A DNA stretch of 64,000 nucleotides from Pseudomonadota bacterium (GCA_023404675.1 JAEYAW010000031.1:310001-374000), one strand, 5' to 3'. Shown: positions 43,976-53,530, numbered from the stretch's first letter. Program-made: numbers and translations. Notes: a model not told the origin generated them from the letters alone.

Positions 43976-44926
43976 ATGACAGTCCAGTCCGAGGAAACCG
44001 CCCCCATCGCGCGGCCATTTCGATGGCTCGCCAACCAGCCCTACCTGCTGCTCAGCCTGACATCGCTGTTCTGGGCCGGGAATTCCATTGCCGGACACGG
44101 CGTCGCCGAGCTTGTTCCTCCGGTCACATTGTCGGTTCTGCGCTGGGGCATCGCACTTGCGATCGTGCTCCCATTCGCCTGGCCGCATCTCAAGCGCGAC
44201 TGGTCCGTGATCCGCCGTCATATGGGCTGGCTGCTGATCCTCTCGTTCGCCGGCATCAGCCTGTTCAATACGCTCCACTACTGGGCCTTGAAGTACACCC
44301 ATGCGCTCAACGTCCTGCTGCTGCAGTCCGCCGCACCGCTGTTTATCGCGATCTGGGCGCTGATCCTGTTCGGCGCCCGGCTGACGCTGGCGCAGGCCGG
44401 GGGCATCCTCGTATCGATGGCCGGCGTGCTCACCATTCTGCTGCACGGCGATTTTTCCCGCCTCGGGGGAATCGCGTTCAACGTCGGCGACGTGATTTTC
44501 CTCGTCGCGCTCGCGCTGTTTGGTGTGTTCACGGCCATGTCCTCGAAACGACCGCCGATCCACGGCTTGTCGTTCCTGAGCTTCACGTTCGGCGCCGGCA
44601 CGCTGATGCTGCTGCCGTTCCTGGCCTGGGAAATAACCACCCAGCCGGCGATGATCGTCAACACCACCAGCCTGGCGGCCATTGCCTACGTGGCGATCTT
44701 CCCCTCGCTGCTGTCCTATCTCTGCTACAATCGCGGCGTTCAGCTGGTGGGAGCCAACCGATCCGCGCCGTTTTTCCATCTGATTCCCGTGTTCGGATCG
44801 GTGATGGCGATCCTCTTTCTCGGCGAGCGGATGCAACTCTTTCACGTCATCGGCTATGTGCTCGTGCTCGCGGGCGTCGTCGTCGCCGCGCGTAAGCAAT
44901 CCTCGTCATCGCCGGCCGATGCGTGA
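43976..44926 (+). CDS. EamA/DMT-family transporter, first of a tandem pair
   Basis: 316 residues, ten membrane helices in two EamA repeats. Marks: LLLSLTSLFWAGN at the N-terminus, PVTLSVLRWGIALAIVLPF, and the second repeat with NRSAPFFHLIPVFGSVMAILFLGE. Drug/metabolite exporters of this type move amino acids or other metabolites out. Its stop and the next gene's start are within a few bases. The ATG at 43976 lacks a strong Shine-Dalgarno. Confidence 0.88.
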   Translation: MTVQSEETAPIARPFRWLANQPYLLLSLTSLFWAGNSIAGHGVAELVPPVTLSVLRWGIALAIVLPFAWPHLKRDWSVIRRHMGWLLILSFAGISLFNTLHYWALKYTHALNVLLLQSAAPLFIAIWALILFGARLTLAQAGGILVSMAGVLTILLHGDFSRLGGIAFNVGDVIFLVALALFGVFTAMSSKRPPIHGLSFLSFTFGAGTLMLLPFLAWEITTQPAMIVNTTSLAAIAYVAIFPSLLSYLCYNRGVQLVGANRSAPFFHLIPVFGSVMAILFLGERMQLFHVIGYVLVLAGVVVAARKQSSSSPADA

Positions 44927-44933
44927 TGCGCCC

Positions 44934-45860
44934 ATGACCCCACATCCGGCCGGGATGCGGCTCTACGACCGCCCCTACCTGATGCTCAGCCTGACATCGC
45001 TGTTCTGGGCCGGCAACATCGTGCTTGTTCGCTATACAGCGGAGCATATTCCTCCGATAGCGCTGGCCTGCGTGCGATGGGCCGGCGCTTGCGTCCTGGT
45101 CCTGCCCTTCGCCTGGCCCTATCTGCGCAACGACTGGCCAATTCTCCTTCGGCGCTGGAAGCTGATCGTGGTGCTTGCCGCGCTCGGCTACGCCGCCAAC
45201 AACGCGCTGTCGCTGCTGGCGCTGCAACACACGCAGGCGATCAACGCACTGCTGATCCAGTCGTCCGGAACGCTGTTCGTCGCGCTGTGGGCACTCGTGC
45301 TCTACGGCATCCGGCTGACATGGATGCAGGCGCTCGGCATCCTGCTGTCGACCGCCGGCGTTCTCACCATCATCCTGCGCGGCGATCTCGCCACGCTCCA
45401 CACGATCTCATTCAACCTCGGCGACATCCTGTTCGCGTCGGCCGTGCTGTGCTTCAGCGCCTATTCAGCCCTGATGCAGGAGCGGCCGGCCGTGAACCCG
45501 CTGTCGCTGATCACGGTCATGACCGGCGTCGGAGCGCTGCTGCTGATCCCGCCGACCCTCGTGGAGATGTCCCACGGACGGATCATGAGGTTCGATACCA
45601 CCACTGTGCTGGTGTCGGGCTTCACCATCGTGTTCGCCTCGGCCATTGCCTATGTTTTCTTCAACCGCGGCATCGCCCTGATCGGCCCCAACCGCGCCGC
45701 GCCGTTCTTTCATCTCGTTCCGGTGTTCGGATCGGTCATGGCCATCACGCTGCTTGGCGAGCAGCTTCTGCCGTTCCATCTCGTGGGGTATGCGCTGGTG
45801 CTCGCCGGCATCGCCATAGCATCCCGCCGCCCGTCATCCACAGTCACCGAACCGTCGTAA
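44934..45860 (+). CDS. EamA/DMT-family transporter, second of a tandem pair
   Basis: 308 residues, ten helices. Shares LMLSLTSLFWAGN and NRAAPFFHLVPVFGSVMAITLLGE with the preceding gene, so the pair arose by tandem duplication and then diverged strongly. A start at 44919 (overlapping the upstream stop) is also possible. Substrate unknown; both lie downstream of the purA promoter region in the opposite direction. Confidence 0.88.
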   Translation: MTPHPAGMRLYDRPYLMLSLTSLFWAGNIVLVRYTAEHIPPIALACVRWAGACVLVLPFAWPYLRNDWPILLRRWKLIVVLAALGYAANNALSLLALQHTQAINALLIQSSGTLFVALWALVLYGIRLTWMQALGILLSTAGVLTIILRGDLATLHTISFNLGDILFASAVLCFSAYSALMQERPAVNPLSLITVMTGVGALLLIPPTLVEMSHGRIMRFDTTTVLVSGFTIVFASAIAYVFFNRGIALIGPNRAAPFFHLVPVFGSVMAITLLGEQLLPFHLVGYALVLAGIAIASRRPSSTVTEPS

Positions 45861-45922
45861 ACCTGTCAGCAATTTATAACGCGCCTTCGCCAGAAGGATC
45901 GGGTCAACCTGGAGGGAGACCC

Positions 45923-47347
45923 ATGCGAAAACTGCTGCTTTGCACTGTCGCGTCGTTCGTTCTTGCCACGCCTGCACTGGCCCAGAGCGCGACCGAGTAT
46001 CCGGCAACGCTCGCCGGCCATGCCGTTCTGCCAGCCGAAACATTCGTGGACGCGCCGGCCGATGCGCCGGCCGACCTCAAGACCGCCGGCAAATACACCA
46101 CCGGCCGCCGCATCGAGCCGCTGAGCACGGTCGGCATGACCCGCGCCGCGCAGACGGCCGAGGCCAACAGGACCGTCGCCACCGCAGGCTCGATGGGCCG
46201 CGTGATGGGCACGTCCAACGGCCGCCCGACCGGCGTGACGCTGCCGTTCCCGGGCCAGCCGGCGCAGGGCCATTCCGGCATCAAGACCATGGCCGACGGC
46301 ACCTTCTGGGTGCTGATCGACAACGGCATGGGCCAGCGCGCCAACTCCCCCGACTCCATGCTCTATCTCAACCACTACAAGATGGATTGGGCAAACGGGA
46401 AGGTTGACCGTCAGGCAACCATCTTCCTGCACGACCCGGACAGGAAGGTGCCGTTCCGCATCACCCATGAATCGACCGACAAGCGCTATCTGACCGGCGC
46501 CGATCTCGATCCGGAAGGCTTCCAGATCATCGGCGATACGCTATGGATCGGCGAGGAATTCGGCCCCTACATCATCAAGGCCGACATGACCGGCAAGGTG
46601 CTGGCCGTGTTCGAAACCACCGCCGACGGCAAGCCGGTGCGCTCGCCCGATCACTGGGAAGTTCGCTCGCCAGCCGCACCCGGCGCGACCTACTCCAACG
46701 TGAACCTGCGCCGCTCGAAAGGCTTCGAGGGCTTTGCCTCGTCGAAGGACGGCAAGTTCCTCTATCCGCTGCTTGAAGGTCCGCTCTGGAACGCCGAGAC
46801 GAAGGACTGGGAGAAGGTGGACGGCAAGGAAGCCGCGCGCATTCTCGAGTTCGACGTGGCGAACGAGACATTCACCGGCCGCTCCTGGCTCTACGTGTTC
46901 GATCGGAACGCCAACGCCATCGGCGACTTCAACATGCTCGACGCCACGACCGGCCTCGTGATCGAGCGCGACAATGGCGAAGGCACCGCCGACAAGGCCT
47001 GCCCGCAGGGGCAGAAGGGCGAGAACTGCTTTGCCGATCTCGCGAAGTTCAAGCGCGTCTACAAGATCGAGTTCTCGGACGCCAATGTCGGCAAGCCGGT
47101 GCGCAAGGTCGCCTATATCGACCTGATGAAGATCAAGGATCCGGACAAGAAGGCCCGCAAGCCGCTGACCGACGGCGCGCTGGCGTTCCCGTTCTTCACC
47201 ATCGAGAACGTCGACCGCGTCGACGATACGCACATCATCGTCGGCAACGACAATAACCTGCCCTTCTCATCGAGCCGCGATCCGAACAAGGCCGACGACA
47301 ACGAGTTCGTGCTGCTCGAAGTCGCCGACTTCCTGAACGCGAAGTAA
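45923..47347 (+). CDS. Exported phytase-like esterase (esterase-like activity of phytase family)
   Basis: 474 residues with a signal peptide MRKLLLCTVASFVLATPALA. The mature part has beta-propeller features of the phytase-like esterase domain: GHSGIKTMADGTFWVLIDNG, DLDPEGFQIIGDTLWIGEEFGPYI, and late IENVDRVDDTHIIVGNDNNLP, with acidic calcium-binding stretches. Probably periplasmic or secreted, hydrolysing phosphate or carboxyl esters. GGAGGGAG precedes the ATG. A hairpin follows. Confidence 0.85.
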   Translation: MRKLLLCTVASFVLATPALAQSATEYPATLAGHAVLPAETFVDAPADAPADLKTAGKYTTGRRIEPLSTVGMTRAAQTAEANRTVATAGSMGRVMGTSNGRPTGVTLPFPGQPAQGHSGIKTMADGTFWVLIDNGMGQRANSPDSMLYLNHYKMDWANGKVDRQATIFLHDPDRKVPFRITHESTDKRYLTGADLDPEGFQIIGDTLWIGEEFGPYIIKADMTGKVLAVFETTADGKPVRSPDHWEVRSPAAPGATYSNVNLRRSKGFEGFASSKDGKFLYPLLEGPLWNAETKDWEKVDGKEAARILEFDVANETFTGRSWLYVFDRNANAIGDFNMLDATTGLVIERDNGEGTADKACPQGQKGENCFADLAKFKRVYKIEFSDANVGKPVRKVAYIDLMKIKDPDKKARKPLTDGALAFPFFTIENVDRVDDTHIIVGNDNNLPFSSSRDPNKADDNEFVLLEVADFLNAK

Positions 47348-47366
47348 GAGGGGTTCGATCCGACAT

Positions 47367-47398
47367 GAAGGCGGAAGGGGGACAGCCTTTCCGCCTTC
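47367..47398. terminator. Terminator-like hairpin after the phytase-like gene
   Basis: GAAGGCGGAA / TTCCGCCTTC with further pairing toward a 6-base loop, 19 bases after the stop. No U-run follows. Confidence 0.6.
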
Positions 47399-47492
47399 AG
47401 TGGTGATGTGGCGCCTCGAATCCTGCCCCGTCAACGAGATGGCCAGGACGATCCCGGCCATGACGCCGTGGAGAGGCCGTATCGGCCACAAC

Positions 47493-48464
47493 TCATGCGC
47501 CGCCGATCGTAATGCCGACCGCAAGCACGATCAGGCCGCCGAGCACGATCTGAAACACCGCGCGCCAGAACGGCGTTTCCATATAGCGCGTACGGATCCA
47601 GGCGATCGCCCACAACTCCACGAACACGACGACGGCCGCGATCGCGGTGGCGATCCAGAATGCATCCGGCCAGCTGTCCGGCACGAGATAGGGCATGGTA
47701 TGTCCGAGCCCGCCTGCTGTCGTCATGGCACCGCAGACCAGTCCGCGCAGCCACGGCGAGCCGCGTCCCGAAATCGTGCCGTCGTCCGACAGCGCCTCGG
47801 CAAATCCCATGCTGATGCCCGCACCGATGGAGGCGGCAAGGCCGACCAGAAACGTCTGCCAGTTGTGATGCGTGGCGAAGGCCGCCGCGAACAGCGGCGC
47901 GAGCGTCGAGACCGAGCCATCCATCAGGCCGACCAGCCCCGGTTGGACATATTGCAGGACGAAGGCCCGCCGTTCGGCCGCCTTCTCGCGCGTCACCGCC
48001 TGCGGTGTCAGGTGCTCCCGGCCCAGTTGCTCGAATTTGTCGAAATGCCCCTGCTCGTCCTGTGCCAGATCGCCGAGCAGCCGGCGGATGCCGATATCGG
48101 TCGTGCGCGCGGCGGCCTCCCGGTAGAAGCGGGCCGCGCTCTCCTCCATCTCCTCGGCCTCGCTACGGATGGTCGAGAGCGGCAGATTGCGCGTTAGCCA
48201 GATCGGCTTGCGGCGGATATAGCCGCGGACGTCCTCGCGCCGTATCGGCGGAAGGTGCTCGCCGAACCGGGCGAGGTACAGGTCGAACAGCGCCTGCCGG
48301 TGGCCCCGCTCCTCGGACGCCATCGCGGAGAACATCGCGGCTGTATCGGGATATTCAGCCGCCAGATCCTCCGCGAAGGTCCGGTAGATTCGTTCGTCGT
48401 CCTCCTCCGCCGAAATGGCGATGGCGAGGATTTCCCGCTCCGAGAGCGAGTCGAAGGATTTCAT
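47493..48464 (-). CDS. mbfA: Membrane-bound ferritin A (rubrerythrin-VIT1 fusion), iron exporter
   Basis: 323 residues. The N-terminal rubrerythrin-like di-iron domain (about 1-165) contains AEEDDERIYRTF, SEERGHRQ, EEMEESAARFYREA and DEQGHFDKFE, the expected carboxylate/histidine ligands. The C-terminal VIT1-like domain (about 175-323) has five membrane helices, starting QPGLVGLMDGSVSTLAPLFAAAF. MbfA proteins export iron in alphaproteobacteria and are controlled by Irr. An almost perfect ICE palindrome lies just upstream. Confidence 0.93.
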   Translation of the reverse strand: MKSFDSLSEREILAIAISAEEDDERIYRTFAEDLAAEYPDTAAMFSAMASEERGHRQALFDLYLARFGEHLPPIRREDVRGYIRRKPIWLTRNLPLSTIRSEAEEMEESAARFYREAAARTTDIGIRRLLGDLAQDEQGHFDKFEQLGREHLTPQAVTREKAAERRAFVLQYVQPGLVGLMDGSVSTLAPLFAAAFATHHNWQTFLVGLAASIGAGISMGFAEALSDDGTISGRGSPWLRGLVCGAMTTAGGLGHTMPYLVPDSWPDAFWIATAIAAVVVFVELWAIAWIRTRYMETPFWRAVFQIVLGGLIVLAVGITIGGA

Positions 48465-48471
48465 GGGTTTA

Positions 48472-48498
48472 CCTATTTTAGAATTATTCTAAAATAGG
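48472..48498. promoter_or_regulatory. Iron control element (Irr-binding ICE box) of mbfA
   Basis: A perfect palindrome with 13-base arms (CCTATTTTAGAAT / ATTCTAAAATAGG, one central base). The core TTTAGAA-N3-TTCTAAA at 48477-48493 is the ICE consensus recognised by Irr. It ends 8 bases before the mbfA start codon. Confidence 0.9.
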
Positions 48499-48521
48499 TG
48501 GCCAGGATTTCCGCGTCAATG

Positions 48522-50135
48522 CTATCCGGCGAAGCTCTTCTGGATCGCGGTGTCGAGCGTCGCGCCGCCGACATAGCGCTGGCGCAGGTCGCGCTTGAGC
48601 AGCTTGCCGCTGGGGTTCTTCGGCAACGCATCCACGAAGATCACCCGTTTGGGCACCTTGAAATGCGCCATGTGCTGCGCGCAGTGGCCGATCACGTCCT
48701 GCTCCGCCAGCGACTGTCCGTCCTTGACCACGACAATGGCAGTGACCGCCTCGATCCAGCGCGGGTCCGGCAGGCCGACCACTGCCACCTCCGACACCTG
48801 CGGCAGGCGGTAGACCATTTCCTCGACCTCGCGGCTGGCAACGTTCTCGCCGCCGGTCTTGATCATGTCCTTCTTGCGATCGACGACGGTGATGTAGCCC
48901 TCCTCGTCCACCGTTGCGAGATCGCCGGAATGAAACCAGCCGCCCGCGAAGGCGGCGGCCGTCTTGGCCGGATCATTGTAGTAGCCCGACATCAGATGCG
49001 GCGAGCGATGCACGATCTCGCCGATCTCACCGACCTTGACGTCCTCCATGGCATCGTTGACGACGCGCGTCTCGACGTTGAATGCGGGCTTGCCGGCCGA
49101 ACCGGGCTTGCGCAGCTGATCCTCCGGCTTGAGCACGGTGGCGAGCGGAGCGATCTCGGTCTGGCCATAGAAATTCCAGAACCGCACATCCGGCAGGCGG
49201 CGCTGAAGTTCGAGCAGCACCTCGACCGGCATGATCGACGCGCCGTAATAGCCCTTGCGCAGGCTCGACAGATCGGTCGTATCGAAAGCCGGCGAGCGCA
49301 GCATCGCGATCCACACCGTCGGCGGCGCGAAGAACGACGTCACCTTGTGTTTGGCGATCAGCGACAGGATCAGGTCGGGCGCGGGCTTGGCGATGATGAG
49401 ATTGGTCGCGCCGAGATAGACGTTCGGCCCGAGGAACACGTCGAGCTGCGCGCAGTGATAGAGCGGCAGCGCATGCAGGACGAAATCATCCTCGGCCATG
49501 CTGCCCTCGACGATGCAGCTCACATACTGCCACATCACCGCCTCGTGGGTGAGCACGGCGCCTTTCGGCAGCGACTCGGTACCCGAGGTGTAGATGATCT
49601 GCGCCGGCTCGCGGATATCGACCACGTCGTCCAGCACCGACGCATCGGCGTCGAACAGCTCGTCCAGCGTCCCGAGACCGGCGGGCGCGCTCGCCGGCTC
49701 CTCGCCCGGCAGCCAGATCAGCCGCTGAACCTTGGTGCCGGTCGCGATGGCGCTGCGCGCCACGTCCACGAAATCCGCGCCGACCGCCAGCAATTCCGCA
49801 CCGGAATTGCCGAGAATAAAGCGGATTTCCTCAGGATTGAGCATGAAATTGATCGGTACGAGGATCGCGCCGATCCGGGCGGCGGCGAAGCGCAGCGCCG
49901 CGAAGGCGTGCGAATTGCGCGACAGCACCGCGATACGGTCGCCCGGCCTGATGCCGATCTTCTTGAGCCCGCGCCCCAGCCGGTTGCAGATCGCGTCGAA
50001 CTCCGCATACGTCCAGGACGTACCGCCGCAGATGATCGCCGTCTTGTCCGGAGAGCGCTTCGCCGAGCGCCGCACCAGATCGCCGATGGCGTGCGCGCGT
50101 GCCTCGCGGATGGATTCCGTTCCTATCCCGGTCAT
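48522..50135 (-). CDS. Fatty-acid / acyl-CoA synthetase (AMP-forming)
   Basis: 537 residues of the ANL adenylate-forming superfamily. Motifs: IIYTSGTESLPKGAVLTHEA (P-loop, with S/T-rich core), FYGQTEIAP, the GWFHSGDLATVDEEGY motif and the hinge VVDRKKDMIKTGGENV, then PKNPSGKLLKRDLR with the catalytic lysine. This is the FadD3/FadD13-type class that activates medium- or long-chain and other carboxylates to CoA esters. In the P-loop, glutamate replaces the common glycine or threonine (TSGTESLPKG). Its 3' end abuts the mbfA promoter. Confidence 0.92.
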   Translation of the reverse strand: MTGIGTESIREARAHAIGDLVRRSAKRSPDKTAIICGGTSWTYAEFDAICNRLGRGLKKIGIRPGDRIAVLSRNSHAFAALRFAAARIGAILVPINFMLNPEEIRFILGNSGAELLAVGADFVDVARSAIATGTKVQRLIWLPGEEPASAPAGLGTLDELFDADASVLDDVVDIREPAQIIYTSGTESLPKGAVLTHEAVMWQYVSCIVEGSMAEDDFVLHALPLYHCAQLDVFLGPNVYLGATNLIIAKPAPDLILSLIAKHKVTSFFAPPTVWIAMLRSPAFDTTDLSSLRKGYYGASIMPVEVLLELQRRLPDVRFWNFYGQTEIAPLATVLKPEDQLRKPGSAGKPAFNVETRVVNDAMEDVKVGEIGEIVHRSPHLMSGYYNDPAKTAAAFAGGWFHSGDLATVDEEGYITVVDRKKDMIKTGGENVASREVEEMVYRLPQVSEVAVVGLPDPRWIEAVTAIVVVKDGQSLAEQDVIGHCAQHMAHFKVPKRVIFVDALPKNPSGKLLKRDLRQRYVGGATLDTAIQKSFAG

Positions 50136-50266
50136 GTCCTCACCCTGAATGGTCTTGTTTTCAGGATGCTGTATGCCGCCTCGGGGCAGGGGACGTCAAA
50201 TGTTCGGAGCTGAAGCGTGGGGAGCGGGCCGCCCGCCCCCCACGCGGAGATGTCCGGGAAAGGCCC

Positions 50267-51655
50267 TCACGCCAGCGCGGCGAGGATGCGCACCCAGGAG
50301 CGGATACCCTTGTGGTAGCTCTTGAGGTCGTATTTCTCGTTTGGCGAGTGGATATTGTCGTCGTCGAGGCCAAAGCCGATCAGCACGCTATCGAGACCGA
50401 GCGTGCGCTTGAAGTCGGCGACGATGGGGATCGAGCCGCCGGCGGCGATCAGCAGCGCATCCTTGCCCCACTCCTCGGTGAGCGCGCGGCGCGCGGCGGC
50501 GAGCGGCTTCATGGTGAGATCGAGCGCGACGGCCGGGGCGCCGGAGTGGTCCAGAAACTCGACCTTGCAGTCCTTCGGCAGGCGCGCGCGCACGAAGGCG
50601 CGGAAGCCGTCCCGGATTTTCTGCGGATCCTGTCCCGCGACGAGGCGGAACGACACCTTGGCCGAGGCGTGCGAGGGGATCACGGTCTTGGAGCCTTCGC
50701 CGATATAGCCGCCGACGATGCCGTTGACGTCGCAGGTCGGGCGCGAGGAGATCTGCTCGATCACCATCCGCCCCTTTTCGCCGGCCGGCTCCGACAACCC
50801 GATGGGGCCGAGGAATTTCTCGGGCGACAGGTCGAGCGCCTTCCACTGCGCGTAGATATCCGGCGGCAGATCCCGCACTCCGTCGTAGAAGCCGGGAATG
50901 GTGACGCGGCCGTCGTCGTCGTGCAGCGCGCCGAGGATGCGCGTCAGCACGCGGATCGGGTTCTGCGCCGCGCCGCCATAAGACCCCGAATGCAGGTCGC
51001 GATTGGCCGCCGTGATGATGACTTCGTCATAGACGAGACCGCGCAGCGCCGTGGTGATCGCCGGCGTATCGGGGTCCCACATCCCGGTGTCGCAGATCAG
51101 CGTGTAATCCGCCTTCAGTTCGTCCTTGTGCTCCCTGATGAAGGGCACGAAGTTCTTGGAGCCGACCTCCTCCTCGCCTTCCAGCAGCAGCGTGACGTCG
51201 AGCGGCAACGAACCTGTCACCGTCTTCCATGCCCGGCACGCCTCGACGAAGGTCATCAACTGGCCCTTGTCGTCCTCCGCGCCGCGCGCAACGATGATCT
51301 TGCGGCCATCCGCATGTTCGGCCACCACCGGCTCGAACGGCGGACGATGCCACAGCGACAGCGGGTCCACCGGCTGCACGTCGTAATGGCCATAGAACAT
51401 CACGTGCGGCCGTCCGCCCTGCACATTGTGCGCCACCACCGCCGGATGGCCCGCGGTAGGCAGCACCTTCGACGTGAAGCCGATGGTGGTCGCGTCCTGC
51501 GCCAGATGGTCCGCCGCCGCCTTGCAGTCGGCCGCGAAGGCGGGATCCGCCGAGATCGACTTGATGCGCAGCAGGGCGAACAGCCGTTCGAGGCTCGCGT
51601 CGAAATCGGCATCGACATGGGCGAGAACCTTGTCGACATTGGCAGTGGCGGACAT
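50267..51655 (-). CDS. M20-family metallopeptidase (dipeptidase-like)
   Basis: 462 residues. Metal and catalytic motifs of the M20 fold are clear: VMFYGHYDVQPVDP (first His/Asp), GAEDDKGQLMTF (bridging Asp), LLEGEEEVGSKN (catalytic base Glu and metal Glu), and ICDTGMWDPDTPAI. The lid/dimer domain lies in the middle. Such enzymes cleave dipeptides or N-acyl amino acids in the cytoplasm. GGAG is 7 bases before the ATG at 51655. Transcribed away from the O-acetylation cassette. Confidence 0.92.
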   Translation of the reverse strand: MSATANVDKVLAHVDADFDASLERLFALLRIKSISADPAFAADCKAAADHLAQDATTIGFTSKVLPTAGHPAVVAHNVQGGRPHVMFYGHYDVQPVDPLSLWHRPPFEPVVAEHADGRKIIVARGAEDDKGQLMTFVEACRAWKTVTGSLPLDVTLLLEGEEEVGSKNFVPFIREHKDELKADYTLICDTGMWDPDTPAITTALRGLVYDEVIITAANRDLHSGSYGGAAQNPIRVLTRILGALHDDDGRVTIPGFYDGVRDLPPDIYAQWKALDLSPEKFLGPIGLSEPAGEKGRMVIEQISSRPTCDVNGIVGGYIGEGSKTVIPSHASAKVSFRLVAGQDPQKIRDGFRAFVRARLPKDCKVEFLDHSGAPAVALDLTMKPLAAARRALTEEWGKDALLIAAGGSIPIVADFKRTLGLDSVLIGFGLDDDNIHSPNEKYDLKSYHKGIRSWVRILAALA

Positions 51656-51820
51656 GAAGGACTCCGGATCGGTTGGACTCGCCATCTGTCATGCCGTGCT
51701 TGTCACGGGCATCCACGTCTTGCCGGCAGGCAGAGAGGTGGATGGCCGGGTCAAACACGGCCACGACGGCGAAAATGGTTCCCCTGTATACCACGGCGCT
51801 CATCTGCTATGGGAGCCCGC

Positions 51821-53188
51821 ATGGCGGAAGACCTGACAGACCGGAACGCGCCGGCCACCGCGCCCGGGCATGCGCCGGCGAATCGTGCGACGGCCGACAG
51901 AGGCTGGCGCTACGCGTGGTGGCTGCGTGCGGCATTTGCGGTGACGATCCTGGCGCTGCCCGCGCTGACGCTGTGGAACGCGACAGTAGCGGCGGCCAAC
52001 CCACGCCTGTTCGTCAAGATCGGCCCCGGCATCGGCGGCCTGAACGTTCCGGACCCGGTTCCCCTCTCGCTCGATGCGATCGCCGACGGCAAATTCCAGC
52101 GCGCGGTGGCGCATGCCATCGCCGGCGCCATGCCGACGCGGCCCGGCCTCGTGCGCCTCAACAACGACATCGCCTACACGGTGTTCGACAAGGTCAACAA
52201 CACCGCGGTGACGCGCGGCGACGACGGCTATCTCTTCGAGCGCCACTACGTGGAGGAATATTGCGGCCGCACGGCCGACGACGCGCGCCGGCTTGCGGAG
52301 GTCGCCATCCCGAAGCTGCGCGAGTTGCAGGCCTACTATCGCGAGCGCGGCGCAGTGTTTCTCTACGTGCTGACGCCCGGAAAAATGTCGCAGGTGCCGC
52401 AATATGTCACGGGCCGCGTACACTGTCCCTCCACCGCCGACGCGCGCGCGCGTCTCGTACCGGACTATGTCGCGCATGTGCGCGCCGCCGGTATCGACGT
52501 GTTGGACTTCATCACCGCCACAACCAGGCTCAGCGCCGACTATCACATGCCGATGTTCACCAAGGGCGGCGCGCACTGGAACGCGCTGGCCTCGGCGCAC
52601 GCGGCGCAGGCGATCGCGGAGCGCATCGACGCCGAGACCGGCCGCGAGACCATCCGCCCGTTCCGCTTCACCTTCGTGATGTCCGGCCGGCTGCCGCCGC
52701 TCGACCGCGATCTCGAAGACGCCATGACGCTGCTCTACGGCCGCATGAAGGACGTGTCGCCGCACATCATCTACGATCCGGCGGGCGGCGGCTGCGAGAC
52801 CTCTCCCGCCCGCACACTGAATGCCGCGATCGTCGCGGGCAGCTTCATGCATCCGATCGCGGAGGCGCTGATCGGCCCCGGCTGCGCCGAGAAACTGAAG
52901 CTTTATTTCTATTTCTACCGCTCGACCTTCGGCGGGATGCCCTATGATGTCACGAAAACCGACCTCGGCGACGCCGACTTCGCAGCCCTTCGCGACGCCC
53001 GCGTGATGATCGTGGAGGAAAACGAACTGATGATCGGCCGCTCCCGCCACCTCGACCTGTTCTGGCGCACCCTCACCGGACGCGAGCGCGGCCCGATGCC
53101 GGGGCTGAAGGATCTGCCGCACTTCATCTCTCCGCCCCGTCAGGTCTCCGCGCAGGCCGGGACAGCAAATGCCACCGGCATGAACTGA
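51821..53188 (+). CDS. AlgX/AlgJ-like SGNH-fold O-acetyltransferase
   Basis: About 455 residues: one N-terminal membrane helix (about 34-58), then a periplasmic SGNH-type domain like that of alginate acetylation proteins. Matching elements are VFLYVLTPGKMSQ, VPDYVAHVRAAGIDVLD, GGAHWNALASAH (catalytic His252) and VAGSFMHPIAEAL (Ser341). The usual GDSF nucleophile motif reads AGSF, so the serine is kept but the aspartate is lost. GGGAG lies 6 bases upstream of ATG 51821. First of a three-gene cassette with an MBOAT protein and a second AlgX/J-like protein. Confidence 0.85.
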   Translation: MAEDLTDRNAPATAPGHAPANRATADRGWRYAWWLRAAFAVTILALPALTLWNATVAAANPRLFVKIGPGIGGLNVPDPVPLSLDAIADGKFQRAVAHAIAGAMPTRPGLVRLNNDIAYTVFDKVNNTAVTRGDDGYLFERHYVEEYCGRTADDARRLAEVAIPKLRELQAYYRERGAVFLYVLTPGKMSQVPQYVTGRVHCPSTADARARLVPDYVAHVRAAGIDVLDFITATTRLSADYHMPMFTKGGAHWNALASAHAAQAIAERIDAETGRETIRPFRFTFVMSGRLPPLDRDLEDAMTLLYGRMKDVSPHIIYDPAGGGCETSPARTLNAAIVAGSFMHPIAEALIGPGCAEKLKLYFYFYRSTFGGMPYDVTKTDLGDADFAALRDARVMIVEENELMIGRSRHLDLFWRTLTGRERGPMPGLKDLPHFISPPRQVSAQAGTANATGMN

Positions 53189-53530
53189 GGCCGGGCTCTG
53201 CGGCCACGTTGCTCCGCCATGGTCGCGCGCAGCACGGCATCGCGATGGATGAACGGCCCTAGTGCCCGGGGCCGTCGCCCCTCGAGGCTCGCCAATGCTG
53301 GCACCTCAGGTGACGGGCGAAGACATCGACCCCGTCACCCTGAGGTGCCATCGCGCAGCAATGGCCTCGAAGGGCGGAGGGCCGGTGTCGGCCTTGCCTT
53401 GTGCGATTTCGCTCAGCGAAACCGTGCTCGCCCCGATTGTTACTGTCTATTTCCGCCGCCAGCGGCTATGACAGGCGTCCCGTATCCACAGCAGCCGCGA
53501 CACCCTGCGGCGAGAACCCGATAACGCCTG
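53189..53530. other. Intergenic region of the O-acetylation cassette, containing a palindromic repeat
   Basis: About 340 bases without a gene. The middle (53278-53374) is the repeat described separately; the remainder shows nothing recognisable. Confidence 0.55.
53278..53374. repeat. Imperfect palindromic dispersed-type repeat
   Basis: Two inverted arms of about 45 bases: left contains CCTCGAGGCTCGCC ... GGCACCTCAGGTGACGGG, right reads on the minus strand CTTCGAGGCC ... GGCACCTCAGGGTGACGGG. The TTCGAGGCTCGCC and GCACCTCAGG modules are known to me from intergenic REP-like elements of bradyrhizobia and Rhodopseudomonas. Confidence 0.75.

Noticed and set aside
50099..51820. Upstream in-frame extension of the first AlgX-like gene
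   Set aside because: The extension lies antisense to the M20 peptidase gene and has no domain; the ATG at 51821 has a proper ribosome site and precedes a membrane helix.
53219..53524. Short plus-strand open frames over the palindromic repeat
   Set aside because: They are read through a repeat element and have no protein-like pattern.
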